A DNA stretch of 64,000 nucleotides from an uncultured Oscillospiraceae bacterium. Lineage in GTDB: Bacteria; Bacillota; Clostridia; Oscillospirales; Oscillospiraceae. The notes beneath the pieces were generated by a model. The model saw nothing but the letters and a program-made list of their open reading frames with translations. It was not told the origin of the DNA and made no database searches. The DNA lies in the NCBI GenBank assembly GCA_902478785.1, contig CABSMJ010000007.1, positions 52,340 through 116,339 on the forward strand, in the 5' to 3' direction. Both the position numbers and the translations under genes were made by a program. This document shows, one piece after another, positions 1-8,054 of this stretch. Numbering within the stretch: the first letter of the stretch is position 1; each line of letters begins with the position of its first letter.

Positions 1-542
1 GGAAAGCGGCGCAGATCCACCGGGCGGCCCGTCACATTGGGCCACATGCCCACGGGGGTGGCGTTGATGATGACCTGGGGATCCGCCCGGTCGTAGACGT
101 TTTCATAGTTCAGCTCGCCCGTGCGGGAGACCACGGCGATCTCCGATGCACCCCGGGCCCGGGCCACCGCCCGGACGGTTAGGGAGGTGGAGCCGCTGCC
201 CAAAATCAGCAGCCGCTTGCCGCTCAGGGAGATGCCCGCCCGGTCCAGGCAGTAGGCCAGGCCGTCAAAGTCGGTGTTGTAGCCCACCAGGCGGCCGTCC
301 CGGCATACCAGCGTGTTGACGCAGCCGATGGCCCGGGCCTTTTCGTCGATGACATCGCAGTAGGGCATCACCGTGCGTTTGTAGGGGATGGTGACATTGA
401 CTCCGTCGAAGGAGCGCTCACGCAAAAAGCGATCCAGCTCCGTTCGGTCCATGGGCAGCATGTCATAGCGCTGGGCCCACAGGTGTTCATGAATGGTTTT
501 GGAAAAGCTATGGCCCAGCTTCTCTCCGATCAGTCCGTACAA
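1..542 (-). CDS. aroE: Shikimate dehydrogenase, 3' end outside window
   Basis: It reduces 3-dehydroshikimate to shikimate with NADPH. The visible N-terminal 180 residues start MYGLIGEKLGHSFSK, the substrate-binding signature of the family, and continue through NVTIPYKR and the Rossmann-type stretch LILGSGSTSLTVRAVA, followed by INATPVGMWP. The start is a TTG at 542-540, chosen because an AGGAGG ribosome site lies nine bases upstream; no ATG fits. It is the last gene visible in a minus-strand aromatic operon, 29 bases after pheA. The C-terminal third is cut off by the window edge. Identification is secure from motifs; the start is inferred. Confidence 0.95.
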   Translation of the reverse strand, partial: MYGLIGEKLGHSFSKTIHEHLWAQRYDMLPMDRTELDRFLRERSFDGVNVTIPYKRTVMPYCDVIDEKARAIGCVNTLVCRDGRLVGYNTDFDGLAYCLDRAGISLSGKRLLILGSGSTSLTVRAVARARGASEIAVVSRTGELNYENVYDRADPQVIINATPVGMWPNVTGRPVDLRRF

Positions 543-571
543 AGGCGTCCGCCTCCTCTCGTTGGTTTGCG

Positions 572-1717
572 TTACAGCTCCGAATAGCTGCCCAGGAACA
601 CGAAGGTCTCCGGGGAGGCGTCCAGCTCCGCCAGCAGATTGCGGACACTCTCGTCGTAAACGCTGGCCTCGATGTCGGCGTAGAAGGTGAACTCGAAGTC
701 CAGCCCGGGGATGGGGCGGCTCTCCAGCTTGGTCAGGTTCAGCCCGTGGGCCGCCAGACGGGACAGGAGGGAGGCCAGGGAGCCGGGCCGGTGGGGCAGC
801 CGGAAGAGGATGCTGATGCGGCTGGCTCCGGGGAAGATCTGCATGTTCTTGGCGATGCAGATGAAGCGGGTGTAGTTATTGTCGCTGTCCTGGATGCCGC
901 TGGCGGCCACATAGAGGCCGTACTGCTCGGCACAGCCGGAGGAGGCGATGGCGGCCAGGTCGTCCCGGTCGGACTCGGCCACCAGCTTGGCGGCAGCGGC
1001 AGTGTTTTCGCACACGGTGACCTTCACGTTGGGGCCCAGGGTCTTGATGAATTCGGCGCACTGGCCCAGAGCCTGCTCGTGGGAGATCACCTCCCGGATG
1101 GCGGAGAGGTCGGTCTTGCGCCGGGTCAGCAGGGAGTGGTGGACCTGGAGGCGCACGGTGCGGACGATGTAGAACCGGTTTTCCTCACCGATGAGGTCAT
1201 AGACCTCGTTGACAGAGCCGTGGAGGCTATTTTCAATGGGCAGCACGCCGTACTGGCAAAGGCCCTTGTCCACGGCCCGGATCACGTCGGCGAAGGAGTT
1301 GAAGTACATGAGCCGGGGCATGGAGAAAAGCCGGTCGGCGGCGAACTGGGCGTAGGCACCCTCCCGGCCCTGGCAGGCCACGGTGGCCTTGGCAGGGAAG
1401 AGCTGAGGGGTCTCCTGAAGGGCCTTTTCGATCTGGGCGGGCAGGGTGGACTGCCAGCGCATCTTGCCTGCCTGGTGGTCACGGCTCAGGTCAAAGATCT
1501 GGTTGAACAGGCTCTTGACATAGCTCTGCATCTCCTCGGGGCAGTTCTCCGTGACGCGACTGACGATGTCCCGCTCCCGGCCCCGGTCCAGCAGGGGAAG
1601 GTTGTTTGCGATCTTGTAGTCGGCCATCTGGCCGCACAGCTCCATGCGCCGGACGAACAGCCCGGTAAGCTGGTCATCCAGGGTGTCGATCTCCTTGCGA
1701 ATCTCCAATCTATCCAT
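572..1717 (-). CDS. pheA: Bifunctional chorismate mutase / prephenate dehydratase (P-protein)
   Basis: This 381-residue enzyme converts chorismate to prephenate and then to phenylpyruvate for phenylalanine. Residues 1-85 form an AroQ-type helical mutase domain (MDRLEIRKEIDTLDDQL, LLDRGRERDI). Residues about 110-290 are the dehydratase with the catalytic NYTRF motif. Residues 300-375 are an ACT domain with RPGSL and ESRP, the phenylalanine-binding elements of feedback-inhibited P-proteins. The ATG overlaps the aroC stop as TAATG, so the two are probably translationally coupled. The ribosome site GGAAGGAG is nine bases upstream. Feedback inhibition by Phe is family knowledge; the operon is also attenuated upstream of aroF. 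Confidence 0.97.
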   Translation of the reverse strand: MDRLEIRKEIDTLDDQLTGLFVRRMELCGQMADYKIANNLPLLDRGRERDIVSRVTENCPEEMQSYVKSLFNQIFDLSRDHQAGKMRWQSTLPAQIEKALQETPQLFPAKATVACQGREGAYAQFAADRLFSMPRLMYFNSFADVIRAVDKGLCQYGVLPIENSLHGSVNEVYDLIGEENRFYIVRTVRLQVHHSLLTRRKTDLSAIREVISHEQALGQCAEFIKTLGPNVKVTVCENTAAAAKLVAESDRDDLAAIASSGCAEQYGLYVAASGIQDSDNNYTRFICIAKNMQIFPGASRISILFRLPHRPGSLASLLSRLAAHGLNLTKLESRPIPGLDFEFTFYADIEASVYDESVRNLLAELDASPETFVFLGSYSEL

Positions 1718-2787
1718 TACTGATGTGCTCCTTCCAAAAGATTCCAGATAGTCAGTGCCGCGGCGGCCTCGATGACCGGTACGGCCCGGGGCACGATGCA
1801 GGGGTCGTGCCGGCCCTTGATGGTGAGGGTGGTCTCCTCTCCCGTGCGGAAGTTGACGGTTGCCTGGGGGCGGGAGATGGAGGGGGTGGGTTTGATGGCG
1901 GCGGTGAAGACCACGGGCATCCCGTTGGAGATGCCGCCGTTGATGCCGCCGTTGTGGTTGGTGCGGGTGCGGACGGTGCCGCCGTCCATGCAGAAGGGGT
2001 CGTTGGCCTGACTGCCCCGCATTTGGGCCAGGGCAAAGCCTGCGCCGAAGGCCACGCCCTTGACGGCGGGCACGGCGAAGAGGGCCCGGGCCAGCTCGCC
2101 TTCCAGGTTCTCCCCGAAGTCCGGGCTGCCCACACCCGCGGGCAGGCCCAGCACGGCGCATTGGATCACGCCGCCGATGCTGTCGCACGCCTGCCGGGCG
2201 GCTAAGATGGCCACCTCCATGGCGGGCCCCATGGCCTCGCTGAGGACGGGGACGGGCCGCAGCGCCGCCTGATGCAGCAGCTCCGGCGTCACGTCCGGCA
2301 GATCGAGAAGGTCCGTGTCCTCCAGGTCTAGGCCCAGGGACAGGATGTGGGCGCCTACGCTGACGCCCTTTTGGGCCAGCAGCTGCTTGGCGATGGCCCC
2401 CGCCGCCACCAGCGGGGCGGTCAGGCGGCCGGAGAAATGGCCGCCGCCCCGGTAGTCGCCGCAGCCCCGGGAGGCCACGAAGCCGGTGTAGTCGGCGTGG
2501 CCCGGCCGGGCCAGGTCCCGGGTGGCGGCGTAGTCTGAGGAGTGCTGGTCCGTGTTGCGGATCACGGCGCACAAAGGGGCGCCGGTGGTCTTTCCCTGGA
2601 AGAGGCCGGAGAGGAACTCCACCTGGTCCGCCTCCTTCCGGGCGGTGGCCATGGGGCTCTTGCCCGGGGCCCGGCGGCCCAGGTCAAAGGCCATGGCCTC
2701 CAGGTCCACTGTGAGTCCCGGGGGCACGTCCTGCAGCACCACGCCGATGGCCGGTCCGTGGGACTCTCCGAAAATCGTATAGCGCAT
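1717..2787 (-). CDS. aroC: Chorismate synthase
   Basis: It makes chorismate from 5-enolpyruvylshikimate-3-phosphate using reduced FMN. The protein of 356 residues opens MRYTIFGESHGPAIGV, the conserved first signature, and contains RPGHADYTG, SGRLTA, the glycine-rich MDGGTVRTRTNHNGG and FRTGEE segments typical of the family. I start at the ATG 2787-2785 because a GGAGGAG ribosome site lies eight bases upstream; an upstream ATG would bury that site. It begins three bases after the aroA stop and its own stop overlaps the pheA start. Confidence 0.97.
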   Translation of the reverse strand: MRYTIFGESHGPAIGVVLQDVPPGLTVDLEAMAFDLGRRAPGKSPMATARKEADQVEFLSGLFQGKTTGAPLCAVIRNTDQHSSDYAATRDLARPGHADYTGFVASRGCGDYRGGGHFSGRLTAPLVAAGAIAKQLLAQKGVSVGAHILSLGLDLEDTDLLDLPDVTPELLHQAALRPVPVLSEAMGPAMEVAILAARQACDSIGGVIQCAVLGLPAGVGSPDFGENLEGELARALFAVPAVKGVAFGAGFALAQMRGSQANDPFCMDGGTVRTRTNHNGGINGGISNGMPVVFTAAIKPTPSISRPQATVNFRTGEETTLTIKGRHDPCIVPRAVPVIEAAAALTIWNLLEGAHQ

Positions 2788-2789
2788 GG

Positions 2790-4019
2790 TCACGACTCCT
2801 CCTTCCATTGGATGCGGCCTCCCAGGGCCTCGTAGTCTGCCCAGAAGGAGGGATAGGATTTGCTCACCGCCTCCGCGCCGCGGATGACCACGGGTCCGGA
2901 GCAGGCGGTGGCGGCCACCGCCGCCGCCATGACGATGCGGTGGTCGTTGGCCCCGTCCACGGTGCCGCCGGTGAGGGCGCCGCCGGAGACGGTCAGGGAA
3001 TCCTGGCTGGTCTCCGCCCGGCCTCCCAGGGCAGTGAGCAGAGCGGCGGTGGTCTCCAGCCGGTCGCTCTCCTTGAGCCGCAGACGGGCGGCGCCGGTAA
3101 AGCGGGTGACGCCCTGCCGAACGGCGGCCATCACCGCCAGAGGCGGCAGCAGGTCAGGACAGCCCGACACGTCGATCTCGGTGTCTCCGGGGCGGGCAAG
3201 GGTCCAGTAGAGGGAAGCGATGACCCGGTCGCCCTGGGTAGAGGTGGGAGAGAGGCCCAAGGGGGTGACGGCGTTGTCCAGAAAGGCCGCTGCGTACCAG
3301 AAGGCCGCCTGGGACCAGTCCGCCTCTACCGCCTGTTCCAGGGGACGATAGATGCCGGGGGAGACTGAAAAGGCAGTGGTGGGAGTTGCCAGCTCCTCCA
3401 CCGTCACCCTGGCACTGGCCAGGGCATCCAGGGTCATGTTGATATAGTCCCGGCTCTCTACGGCGGTGGTGGAGACGATGGTGCTCTTGCCGCTTAGCAA
3501 GGGCAGGGCAAAGAGCAATCCCGTGAAGAACTGACTGGACACGTTGCCCGGCAGGCGGTACTCTCCGGGGGTCAGCTGCCCCTGGACGGTGAGGGTGTTA
3601 CCCTCCCGGAAAAAGGTGATGCCCTTGGCCCGAAAAAGGTCGAAATAAGGCCCCTGGGGGCGGTCCATCAGCCGTCCCTGACCGGTGAACACACCGCCGC
3701 CCGCCGTTGCCAGGGCCACGGGGATCAAAAAGCGCAGCGTGGAGCCGGACTCGCCGCAGTCCATCCGGGGCAGCCGTTCCAGCCGGGCCCGGCCGCCTAT
3801 GCCGGTGATGCGGAGGGAGGAGCCCTCCCGGACCCAGGAGGCACCCAGGGCCTTCATGCACTGCAAAGTGGCCCGGATGTCCTGGGACAGGACCACATGG
3901 GAAATGGTGCTGACGCCCTGGGCCAGGGCGGCGCACAGCAGCAGCCGGTGGGCTTGGGATTTGGAGGGGGGCGGCGTGACGGAGCCGGAGAGACGGGAGG
4001 GAGTGATACGCACATCCAT
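2790..4019 (-). CDS. aroA: 3-phosphoshikimate 1-carboxyvinyltransferase (EPSP synthase)
   Basis: It transfers the enolpyruvyl group of PEP to shikimate-3-phosphate, the sixth step of the shikimate pathway. The 409-residue protein has the N-terminal PPSKSQAHR substrate motif, DCGESGSTLRFL, the GNVSSQF segment and the C-terminal RLKESDRL motif with NDHRIVMA. The sequence GESGSTLR differs from the classical GNAGTAMR (class I) loop and suggests a class II-like enzyme. The ribosome site GGGAGGTG lies seven bases before the ATG. It sits between tyrA and aroC in the operon with spacings of only a few bases. Confidence 0.97.
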   Translation of the reverse strand: MDVRITPSRLSGSVTPPPSKSQAHRLLLCAALAQGVSTISHVVLSQDIRATLQCMKALGASWVREGSSLRITGIGGRARLERLPRMDCGESGSTLRFLIPVALATAGGGVFTGQGRLMDRPQGPYFDLFRAKGITFFREGNTLTVQGQLTPGEYRLPGNVSSQFFTGLLFALPLLSGKSTIVSTTAVESRDYINMTLDALASARVTVEELATPTTAFSVSPGIYRPLEQAVEADWSQAAFWYAAAFLDNAVTPLGLSPTSTQGDRVIASLYWTLARPGDTEIDVSGCPDLLPPLAVMAAVRQGVTRFTGAARLRLKESDRLETTAALLTALGGRAETSQDSLTVSGGALTGGTVDGANDHRIVMAAAVAATACSGPVVIRGAEAVSKSYPSFWADYEALGGRIQWKEES

Positions 4020-4023
4020 GGCC

Positions 4024-4866
4024 TTACACCTCCCGATTGTCGGAGAGGACCTTCAGGGTCCGGCCCTCCCGCAGCAGCCCCTCCAGGGCGTCCCAGTCAT
4101 TGGCCTCCAGAGCCTGAATGTAGTCGCTCAGATGGCCCTGAAGCTCCCGCAGCTCCCACAGCAGATTCTCACGGTTCTCCAAAAACAGCTCCGTCCACAT
4201 GGGCTCGTTGAGAAAGGCCACCCGGGTCATGTCCTTGAAGCTGCCGGCGGAAAAGCCCACATAGTTCTGGGCCGTGGGGCTCTTGATGTAGGCGGAGGAC
4301 ACCACGTGGGCCAGCTGGGAGGTGTAGGCGATGGTGCGGTCGTGCTCCTGGGCGGTGGTGTATTTGACGCCGCCGAAGCCGATCTCCCGGCACAGCTCCT
4401 CCACCATGGTCCGTACCCGGGGGGGATAATCCTCTCCGGGCACCACCAGCATGGAGGCCCCGTCAAAGAGGTTGGGGCGGCTGGCGGCATAGCCCATCTT
4501 CTCCGTGCCGGCCATGGGGTGGCCGCCTACGAAGGTGAAGCCCCACTGCCGGGACAGGGCCTGGCCGGCGGTGCAGACCTTGGCCTTGGTGCCGGCGCAG
4601 TCCAGCACCACCGTGTGGCGGCTGAGCCGGGGCGCATGGTCCGTCAGACACTGGATGATGGCCTGGGGCCGCATGGCCAGAAGCAGGATGTCACAGCGGG
4701 GAAGGGCGTCGTCTGTCAGGGCTTCGGCCACCACGCCCTCTGCCAGGGCCCGGTCCAGCACCGCCTGATCCTGATCGAAGCCCAGCAGGTGGTGGTCGGT
4801 CTTTTGCCGCAGGGCCTTGGCAAGGGACCCGCCGATGAGGCCCAGGCCCACGATTCCGATGTTCAT
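4024..4866 (-). CDS. tyrA: Prephenate dehydrogenase
   Basis: It oxidatively decarboxylates prephenate to 4-hydroxyphenylpyruvate for tyrosine. The 280-residue protein starts MNIGIVGLGLIGGSLAKAL, a Rossmann dinucleotide fold, and contains the catalytic GGHPMAG histidine segment and the helical C-terminal half with SQLAHVVSSA and GSFKDMTRVA. It lacks an ACT or mutase extension, so it is the monofunctional short form. GGAGG is seven bases upstream of the ATG. With pheA in the same operon, one transcript controls both the Tyr and Phe branches, which fits the mixed Tyr/Phe leader peptide. Confidence 0.96.
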   Translation of the reverse strand: MNIGIVGLGLIGGSLAKALRQKTDHHLLGFDQDQAVLDRALAEGVVAEALTDDALPRCDILLLAMRPQAIIQCLTDHAPRLSRHTVVLDCAGTKAKVCTAGQALSRQWGFTFVGGHPMAGTEKMGYAASRPNLFDGASMLVVPGEDYPPRVRTMVEELCREIGFGGVKYTTAQEHDRTIAYTSQLAHVVSSAYIKSPTAQNYVGFSAGSFKDMTRVAFLNEPMWTELFLENRENLLWELRELQGHLSDYIQALEANDWDALEGLLREGRTLKVLSDNREV

Positions 4867-4890
4867 GGCGTTTCCTCCTGTTTCGTGGGG

Positions 4891-5901
4891 TTACTCGTCC
4901 AGCAGACCCGGACGGATGGCCGCCAGGGAGGCGGTCAGGTCGTCGAAGGCGTCGGGGGTCAGGGACTGGGCGCCGTCACACTTGGCCCGGGGCGGGTCAT
5001 TGTGGACCTCCACCATCAGCCCGTCGGCGCCTACGGCCACGGCGCCCAGGGACATGGGCTTGACCATCCAGGCGATGCCGGTGGCATGGCTGGGGTCCAC
5101 AATGACGGGCAGGTGGCTCATGTGGTGGATCATGGGGACGGCGGACAGGTCCAGGGTGTTGCGGGTGGCGGTCTCGAAGGTGCGGATGCCCCGCTCACAG
5201 AGGATGACCTGCTCATTGCCGCCGGCCAGAATGTACTCGGCGCTCATGAGCCACTCCTGGAGGGTGTTGGCCAGACCCCGCTTGAGCAAAATGGGCTTGT
5301 TGGTGCGGCCCAGCTCCTTGAGGAGGGAGAAGTTCTGCATGTTCCGGGCCCCCACCTGGATCACATCCACGTCGGCGAAGAGATCCAGCTGACTCAGCTC
5401 CATGATCTCGGTGACGATGGGCAGGCCCGTGTGGCGCTTGGCCTGAAGCAGCAGCCGGATGCCCTCATCCTCCAGACCCTGGAAGGAGTAGGGGGAGGTC
5501 CGGGGCTTGAAAGCGCCGCCCCGCAGCAGCTTGGCGCCGGCGGCCTTCACCCGCTCGGCCACCAGGCAGATCTGCTCCTCGCTCTCCACAGAGCAGGGGC
5601 CGGCCATAATGGCGAAGTGGCCGCCGCCGATCTTGGTGCCGTTTTCCAGCTCCACCACAGTGTCCTGGGGGTGCATCTTCCGGTTGGCGAACTTATAGGG
5701 CTCCTGGACCCGGCGCACGTCCTCCACGATATCCATGGCCCGGATCAGGTCGATGTCGATGACGGTGGTGTCGCCCACCAACCCCAAAATGGTGTGGGTG
5801 GAGCCCTGGGAGGTGTGAATATCCAGGCCGAAGCCCTTGATCCATTCGATCAGATTTTCGGCTTGAACGGGATCGGGATTGGGTTTGAGAATGACGATCA
5901 T
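4891..5901 (-). CDS. aroF: 3-deoxy-7-phosphoheptulonate synthase (type I-beta)
   Basis: It condenses PEP and erythrose-4-phosphate in the first step of the shikimate pathway. The 336 residues comprise an N-terminal ferredoxin-like regulatory domain (about 1-70, beginning MIVILKPNPDPVQAENLIEW) and a TIM-barrel with GPCSVESEEQ, LLRGGAFKPRTSPYSFQG, VIQVGARNMQN, ILLKRG, VDPSHATG and DGLMVEVH. The N-terminal domain is known to mediate Tyr or Phe feedback in this subtype; which effector acts here cannot be told from sequence. It is the first structural gene of the operon, preceded by a leader peptide and terminator. The ribosome site AAGGAG is adjacent. Confidence 0.96.
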   Translation of the reverse strand: MIVILKPNPDPVQAENLIEWIKGFGLDIHTSQGSTHTILGLVGDTTVIDIDLIRAMDIVEDVRRVQEPYKFANRKMHPQDTVVELENGTKIGGGHFAIMAGPCSVESEEQICLVAERVKAAGAKLLRGGAFKPRTSPYSFQGLEDEGIRLLLQAKRHTGLPIVTEIMELSQLDLFADVDVIQVGARNMQNFSLLKELGRTNKPILLKRGLANTLQEWLMSAEYILAGGNEQVILCERGIRTFETATRNTLDLSAVPMIHHMSHLPVIVDPSHATGIAWMVKPMSLGAVAVGADGLMVEVHNDPPRAKCDGAQSLTPDAFDDLTASLAAIRPGLLDE

Positions 5902-5941
5902 GACACATGCTCCTTATAAGAAAAATTTACAAAAGTCACGA

Positions 5942-5978
5942 GAAAAAATAAAAAAGCCGCAGTTTGCACTGCGGCTTT
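5942..5978 (-). terminator. Intrinsic terminator of the aroF attenuator
   Basis: On the minus strand an 11-bp stem (arms 5978-5968 and 5963-5953, tetraloop GCAA) is followed by a long T-rich run. It lies between the leader peptide stop and aroF, so full operon expression requires read-through. Bases 5973-5966 of its 5' arm can instead pair with 6039-6032 inside the leader peptide reading frame, giving an eight-pair alternative helix with one G-U. Confidence 0.9.
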
Positions 5979-6014
5979 CCGATGGCGGACCGAATTTTTC
6001 TCTGTCAATGGTCC

Positions 6015-6116
6015 CTATCTGCTCATCTTAGCGCAGCGCGAATCAGCCTTACCCATAAAGTAATAGGTAAAGCTAAAGTAATAGGCGTATGCGCTTGTGC
6101 AGACGACAGAGTTCAT
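6015..6116 (-). CDS. Tyr/Phe-rich attenuator leader peptide of the aro operon
   Basis: This 33-residue reading frame, too short for ordinary gene calling, contains eight aromatic residues among positions 10-20 (YAYYFSFTYYF: five Tyr, three Phe). AGGAG lies upstream of the ATG at 6116-6114, and the TAG is at 6017-6015, some 37 bases before the terminator stem. Starvation for charged Tyr- or Phe-tRNA would stall the ribosome on codons 10-20 and free the later part of the leader to form an antiterminator. This reads as a his/phe-type transcription attenuator. The peptide is expected to have no function of its own. The mechanism is inference from position, composition and pairing. Confidence 0.88.
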   Translation of the reverse strand: MNSVVCTSAYAYYFSFTYYFMGKADSRCAKMSR

Positions 6117-6147
6117 AACAGTCTCCTATTGCGTAGAATCTGACAAG

Positions 6148-6176
6148 AGAATAGACCTTTTTTTCCAAAAAGTCAA
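6148..6176 (-). promoter_or_regulatory. Sigma-A promoter of the aro operon
   Basis: On the minus strand TTGACT (6176-6171) and TATTCT (6153-6148) are separated by 17 bases, about 32 bases before the leader peptide ATG. The predicted transcript starts with a short untranslated leader and then the Tyr/Phe peptide. Confidence 0.8.
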
Positions 6177-6300
6177 TGTCATCCCATGAAAAACAGGCGT
6201 TCACAGATAAAAGACTGGCAAAGTACACAACGATAGCAAAAAAATAAGAAGAGAACCTGTGCAGAAGTGCAATATCTTTTCCGGGAATATAAAATTCTTC

Positions 6301-6328
6301 TTGCGTCCTGCAAGGGATGTGATAATAT
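6301..6328 (+). promoter_or_regulatory. Probable promoter of the GntR regulator gene
   Basis: TTGCGT and TAATAT are spaced by 16 bases, about 70 bases upstream of the regulator ATG. The -35 match is moderate. Confidence 0.5.
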
Positions 6329-6396
6329 GTGTATAAATAAGGTCAGACATCACAAGAAAAAATGAACTACCCAACTGGGCAGAAAGGAGCATCCTT

Positions 6397-7077
6397 ATGG
6401 CGCAAAGACGTGAAAAGCGGTCTGAATGGGCTTCCAATCGGCTCTATGAGATGATCGTCTACGAAAAGCAGTACGAGCCCGGCAGCAAGCTGCCCAATGA
6501 AAATGAGATGTCTGCCGCGCTGGAAGTCAGCCGCACCACCTTGCGGGAGGCGGTATCCTTTCTGGTGGCCCAGGGGGTGCTGGAGATCCGCCGGGGAAAG
6601 GGAACCTTTGTCTCCCAGAGCCTACCCCAGAACACCATGGATTTCAGTGCCTTTCAGAACATGCGCTCGAAAATTCGGGTGAAGGACCTGTTTGAGATGC
6701 GGCTGATCTTCGAGCCTTACACCGCTGCCCTGGCCTGCGAGCGGGCAACTGACGGGGAGCTGGAGCAGATCGGCCGCCAGTTTGACCGGGTGGTTCAGGT
6801 GGCCCAGGAGGGCGGCAACTGGTCCTATGAGGACCTGGAGCTGCACCTGGCCATCACCAAGGCCTCCCACAATGAATATATGCGCAACCTTTACCATATC
6901 ATCAACAGCGCTGTGGAGGAGATCCTCCAGATTTCTCCCAACCGCAAGGAACTGGAGAATATTGCACTGTCTGATAATGAAAGTGTCCGCTATTTCCTCA
7001 TGCGCCGGGACGCGGAGGGGGCGCGGCTGGCCATGACCATCCACATGAAACACATCATCGACACATTGCAGGTGTAA
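6397..7077 (+). CDS. GntR-family (FadR/FCD) transcriptional regulator
   Basis: A 226-residue repressor-type protein. Residues 1-75 are a winged helix with the GntR signature (GSKLPNENEMSAALEVSRTT, RRGKGTFV). Residues 95-220 are an all-helical FCD effector domain, with the usual acidic/His residues (FEMRLIFEP, DLELHLAIT, HMKHIIDTL) that can bind a metal or carboxylic acid. FCD regulators commonly respond to organic or fatty acids. It is transcribed divergently from the aro operon and lies upstream of the CstA unit and the 2-oxoacid oxidoreductase genes, so control of carboxylate metabolism is plausible but unproven. AGAAAGGAG precedes the ATG. Confidence 0.92.
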   Translation: MAQRREKRSEWASNRLYEMIVYEKQYEPGSKLPNENEMSAALEVSRTTLREAVSFLVAQGVLEIRRGKGTFVSQSLPQNTMDFSAFQNMRSKIRVKDLFEMRLIFEPYTAALACERATDGELEQIGRQFDRVVQVAQEGGNWSYEDLELHLAITKASHNEYMRNLYHIINSAVEEILQISPNRKELENIALSDNESVRYFLMRRDAEGARLAMTIHMKHIIDTLQV

Positions 7078-7105
7078 TTGGAAAAGGAACACAGATTTGT
7101 CGTCT

Positions 7106-7140
7106 GAGCGGGATGCCTTCGGGTATCCCGCTCTATTTTT
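7106..7140 (+). terminator. Terminator after the GntR gene
   Basis: A 12-bp stem with one G-U pair (arms 7106-7117 and 7122-7133) and a TTCG loop is followed by a T-rich stretch. Confidence 0.9.
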
Positions 7141-7466
7141 ATACTAAGTAAACGATTGCGCCTGTGTAATTTTGCACAAAAGCCTGACAAGGTGTTTTCC
7201 AAATAAGGACATTTTAAAATTAAATTGTGCGCTCAATGGAGATAAAAGTGAAAAACTAGATAAAAAATCTGAACGGGATTTATCCAAAATACTGAAAATC
7301 TTAGCAAAATCTTGACGCGAATGGAAATAGGGACTAAGATACGCTTTGGTAAATGTGAACGAATTATGACCTTGTGCGCCGCAGTGAGTGTGGCGGTCCT
7401 CCGCCAATTGTTTTAGTCCGCGGGTGAGGAACAGTAAGACAACACGGGCAGAAAGGAATCCAGCGC
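7141..7466 (+). promoter_or_regulatory. AT-rich spacer with promoter of the unknown gene/cstA unit
   Basis: The spacer contains TTGACG (7312-7317) and TAAGAT (7335-7340) 17 bases apart. Downstream, in the expected leader, a small hairpin (arms 7391-7396 and 7401-7406) is followed by ATTGTTTT and could be a weak attenuator. The first 170 bases hold nothing I can name. Confidence 0.55.
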
Positions 7467-7970
7467 ATGACGAAGGAAGAGGTATTGGAAAGACTGGTGG
7501 GCGCCTATACGGCCTACTTCAACATCCGCCGGGATACGGAGTTGGATGGCCTGCCGGTGGCTATGGACGCGGAGTATCACGTCCACAATGAGCAGTATGT
7601 GCTCAGCCGGGAGGCAAAGCTCTGGGAGGCGGAAAATGACGAGTACGCCTTCGTGGTGATGCTGGAGGAGCTGAATCCGGAGAACCTCCGGGCTTACTAT
7701 GACGCCGTTTTGAAAGAGGGCATGGACCGGGTGGATCCCCGGGCCAACCATATGCGCACCGACATCACTATGCTGGTGCTGGCGGACCGGATCCAGCCGG
7801 AGGCGGCGGCAGCCCTCAAAAAGCTCAAGTACTCCAAGAGCTTTCTCTTCACCCTTCGGGGCTGGGCCCAGTTCCGGGCCGCGGCGCTGGAGGTGTCCAC
7901 GGGCCAGACCTATGCCAATGGGCTGGGCAGGGCGGTGCTCAAGGACCTGGGACGGCACTTGAGCGTCTGA
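7467..7970 (+). CDS. Unknown 167-residue protein upstream of cstA
   Basis: I do not recognise a family. The soluble, largely helical, acidic protein begins MTKEEVLERLVGAYTAYFNI; it has no signal peptide or membrane segment, and no obvious catalytic motif. AGAAAGGAATCC precedes the ATG. It shares the promoter at 7312-7340 with cstA, 84 bases downstream, which suggests a role linked to peptide or pyruvate uptake, for example as a cytoplasmic partner of the transporter. The coding call rests on GC-rich codon use, the ribosome site and the operon position. Confidence 0.75.
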   Translation: MTKEEVLERLVGAYTAYFNIRRDTELDGLPVAMDAEYHVHNEQYVLSREAKLWEAENDEYAFVVMLEELNPENLRAYYDAVLKEGMDRVDPRANHMRTDITMLVLADRIQPEAAAALKKLKYSKSFLFTLRGWAQFRAAALEVSTGQTYANGLGRAVLKDLGRHLSV

Positions 7971-7979
7971 TCAGTTTGG

Positions 7980-8007
7980 TATAAAGCGTTGGTGTGAGCG
8001 CTTTATA
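7980..8007 (+). other. Hairpin between the unknown gene and cstA
   Basis: Nine-base inverted repeat (7980-7988 and 7999-8007) with a ten-base loop and no T-tract. It may set relative expression by RNA processing or stability rather than terminate. Confidence 0.4.
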
Positions 8008-8054
8008 TAGAAAGTATCAACCTGGCAAAAACGCAAAGAAAGGGAGATCAAACA

